5,010 nucleotides of DNA, from NCBI GenBank assembly GCA_945906115.1, contig CAMDQP010000084.1:1-5010 (forward strand), given 5' to 3'. Below are positions 3,982 through 5,010 of this stretch, piece by piece. A program made the position numbers and the translations under genes. Within the stretch, counting starts at the first letter, position 1. Every line of letters starts with the position of its first letter. The stretch comes from Opitutus sp. GAS368. GTDB lineage: Bacteria > Verrucomicrobiota > Verrucomicrobiia > Opitutales > UBA953. The notes beneath the pieces are model-generated. The model had not been told where the DNA came from. It worked only from the letters and a program-made list of their open reading frames with translations, and searched no databases.

Positions 3982-5010
3982 TCAGCGGGCGTTCCAGAAG
4001 ATCATCAGGTTCTTGGTCTGGCGGCCGGCGACGATGAGGTCGGGCTTGCCGTCGCCATCCAAGTCGGCGGCCTTGAAGTCTTCGACGGAGATCTCCTTGG
4101 TCGAGATCACGCTCGTGCGCCAAGCCTTACCGGCGTCGTCGAGCGGGGTGAGCAGGCGGACGCCGGGGTCGGTGCCGCGCCAACCGATCATGACTTGATC
4201 GGAGCCAGTGCCGAGGAAGTCAGCGCAGGCGACCGCATGGCCATCCTTGAAGCCATCGAGGACCTGATTGCGCTGCCAGGCGCCGGTGTCGTCACGGGTG
4301 TAGATGGCCGACTTCGTGCCGTGGAAAGGCTCGACCGTCGCGATGAAGTTGCCGGAGGGCAGGCGGCCGCCGCGGAGTTCGCCGATGGGCTCGGTGGTCA
4401 GTTGGGTCTTCTGCCAGGCGCCGTCGGCGTAGGAATTGAACCAGATGCCTTCTTTGGAGCCGGCGAGGATTTGTTGGGCGATATGTTTCTGCCAGCGCAC
4501 CGGGTCGAGATTGTGGGTGATGTGTCCAGAGTCATTGACGAGCTCGGTCTTCCACTCGTCCTTCGGATTGGCCGGCTTGCGATAGGCGAGGAGCTTGGCG
4601 CCCGCGCCGACGCCGGCCTTATTGCCAACGCCATGGAGGGGCTGCACGACGAGGTCCCAGCGGCCCGTAGCGGCTTCGACCCAGGCCATGCGGTGGACGG
4701 TCGGTTCGTGGTGCAGTTTCACTGCTTCCCACTTCTGGGTCCGGTCAGCGGGCGGGATGAGATAAAAGACTGCGCCGCTCTTCACCGTGTCTCCCGGATT
4801 CCAGCCCGCGCCGATCGCGATCTCGGCCTTGCCGTCGCCGTCGATATCGCGCGCGGCCACACAGACGTTATCTTCCTTCGTGAGATTCGTGGCGATGACG
4901 TGCTTCTTCCAGTCCGGGTTGTGATACCACTGCACCGTGGTCTTGTCGGCCAGGATGATGTCGGGCTTACCGTCGCCATCGACGTCGGCGATCGCGAGGC
5001 CGTAACCGAT
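3982..5010 (-). CDS. FG-GAP/VCBS-repeat beta-propeller protein (5' end outside window)
   Basis: The frame stays open to the window edge, giving the C-terminal 342 residues. The GTG at 4933-4935 is internal, because DVDGDGKPDIILAD is encoded before it. Three strict calcium-loop motifs DxDGDG are visible at about residues 9-14, 55-60 and 316-321 (from the window edge), each followed by a hydrophobic strand, as in FG-GAP/VCBS propellers. A recurring Trp-start strand at about 34, 94, 153, 199, 245 and 297 (for example WKKHVI, WKTELV, WQKTQL, WQRNQV, WRTSVI) marks six blades. With the edge fragment as another, this gives about seven, a complete ring. Such proteins are usually exported. A signal peptide would lie outside the window, so location is inferred. 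The middle blades have lost the calcium loop. No enzymatic motif is visible, and a carbohydrate-binding, adhesive or scaffold role cannot be chosen between. Confidence 0.85.
   Translation of the reverse strand: MGYGLAIADVDGDGKPDIILADKTTVQWYHNPDWKKHVIATNLTKEDNVCVAARDIDGDGKAEIAIGAGWNPGDTVKSGAVFYLIPPADRTQKWEAVKLHHEPTVHRMAWVEAATGRWDLVVQPLHGVGNKAGVGAGAKLLAYRKPANPKDEWKTELVNDSGHITHNLDPVRWQKHIAQQILAGSKEGIWFNSYADGAWQKTQLTTEPIGELRGGRLPSGNFIATVEPFHGTKSAIYTRDDTGAWQRNQVLDGFKDGHAVACADFLGTGSDQVMIGWRGTDPGVRLLTPLDDAGKAWRTSVISTKEISVEDFKAADLDGDGKPDLIVAGRQTKNLMIFWNAR

Overview
The window reads as GC-rich bacterial chromosome with ordinary housekeeping genes and intergenic spaces packed with palindromic repeats. 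No marker gene fixes the taxon. The mix of a calcium-loop FG-GAP propeller protein, poor Shine-Dalgarno sequences and GC-rich intergenic palindromes built from short tandem words suggests a Verrucomicrobiota/Planctomycetota-type genome, perhaps Opitutales-like. That placement is inference from style, not from a sequence match.

Layout. Bases 1-630 (+) carry the catalytic and C-terminal part of an RluA-family RNA pseudouridine synthase whose start lies before the window. Its last codons run into an 8-bp tandem repeat. The 209-bp convergent gap (631-839) is almost filled by a nested palindrome (654-832). Bases 840-1571 (-) encode a ComF-type phosphoribosyltransferase-fold protein. Sixty bases away, divergently, 1632-2795 (+) encodes a PLP-dependent MalY/PatB-type C-S lyase (cystathionine beta-lyase-like aminotransferase fold). 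Bases 2796-2980 hold a compact three-hairpin palindrome (2834-2889) and the control region of a two-gene toxin-antitoxin operon. In that operon, 2981-3208 encodes an AbrB/SpoVT-type antitoxin and 3205-3621 a Doc/Fic-family toxin, with an ATGA overlap. Bases 3622-3853 hold another nested palindrome (3657-3768), a strong rho-independent terminator (3766-3795) and a possible tRNA promoter. A tRNA-Gln(CUG) lies at 3854-3924, enclosed by an extra leader-trailer helix. It is followed by a hairpin terminator (3937-3962) that can serve both strands. Bases 3982-5010 (-) are the C-terminal 342 residues of a probably secreted FG-GAP/VCBS beta-propeller protein that runs off the right edge.

How it fits together. 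The protein genes are functionally unrelated (RNA modification, DNA-uptake-like protein, sulfur amino-acid metabolism, toxin-antitoxin, propeller protein), and only the antitoxin-toxin pair is an operon. The most unusual layer is non-coding. Three intergenic gaps each contain a different imperfect palindrome, two of them with a second palindrome nested inside. Several arms are made of degenerate 7-8 bp tandem words, and one such array has entered the end of a gene. I see no transposase, CRISPR array or phage gene, and no convincing wholly new protein system.
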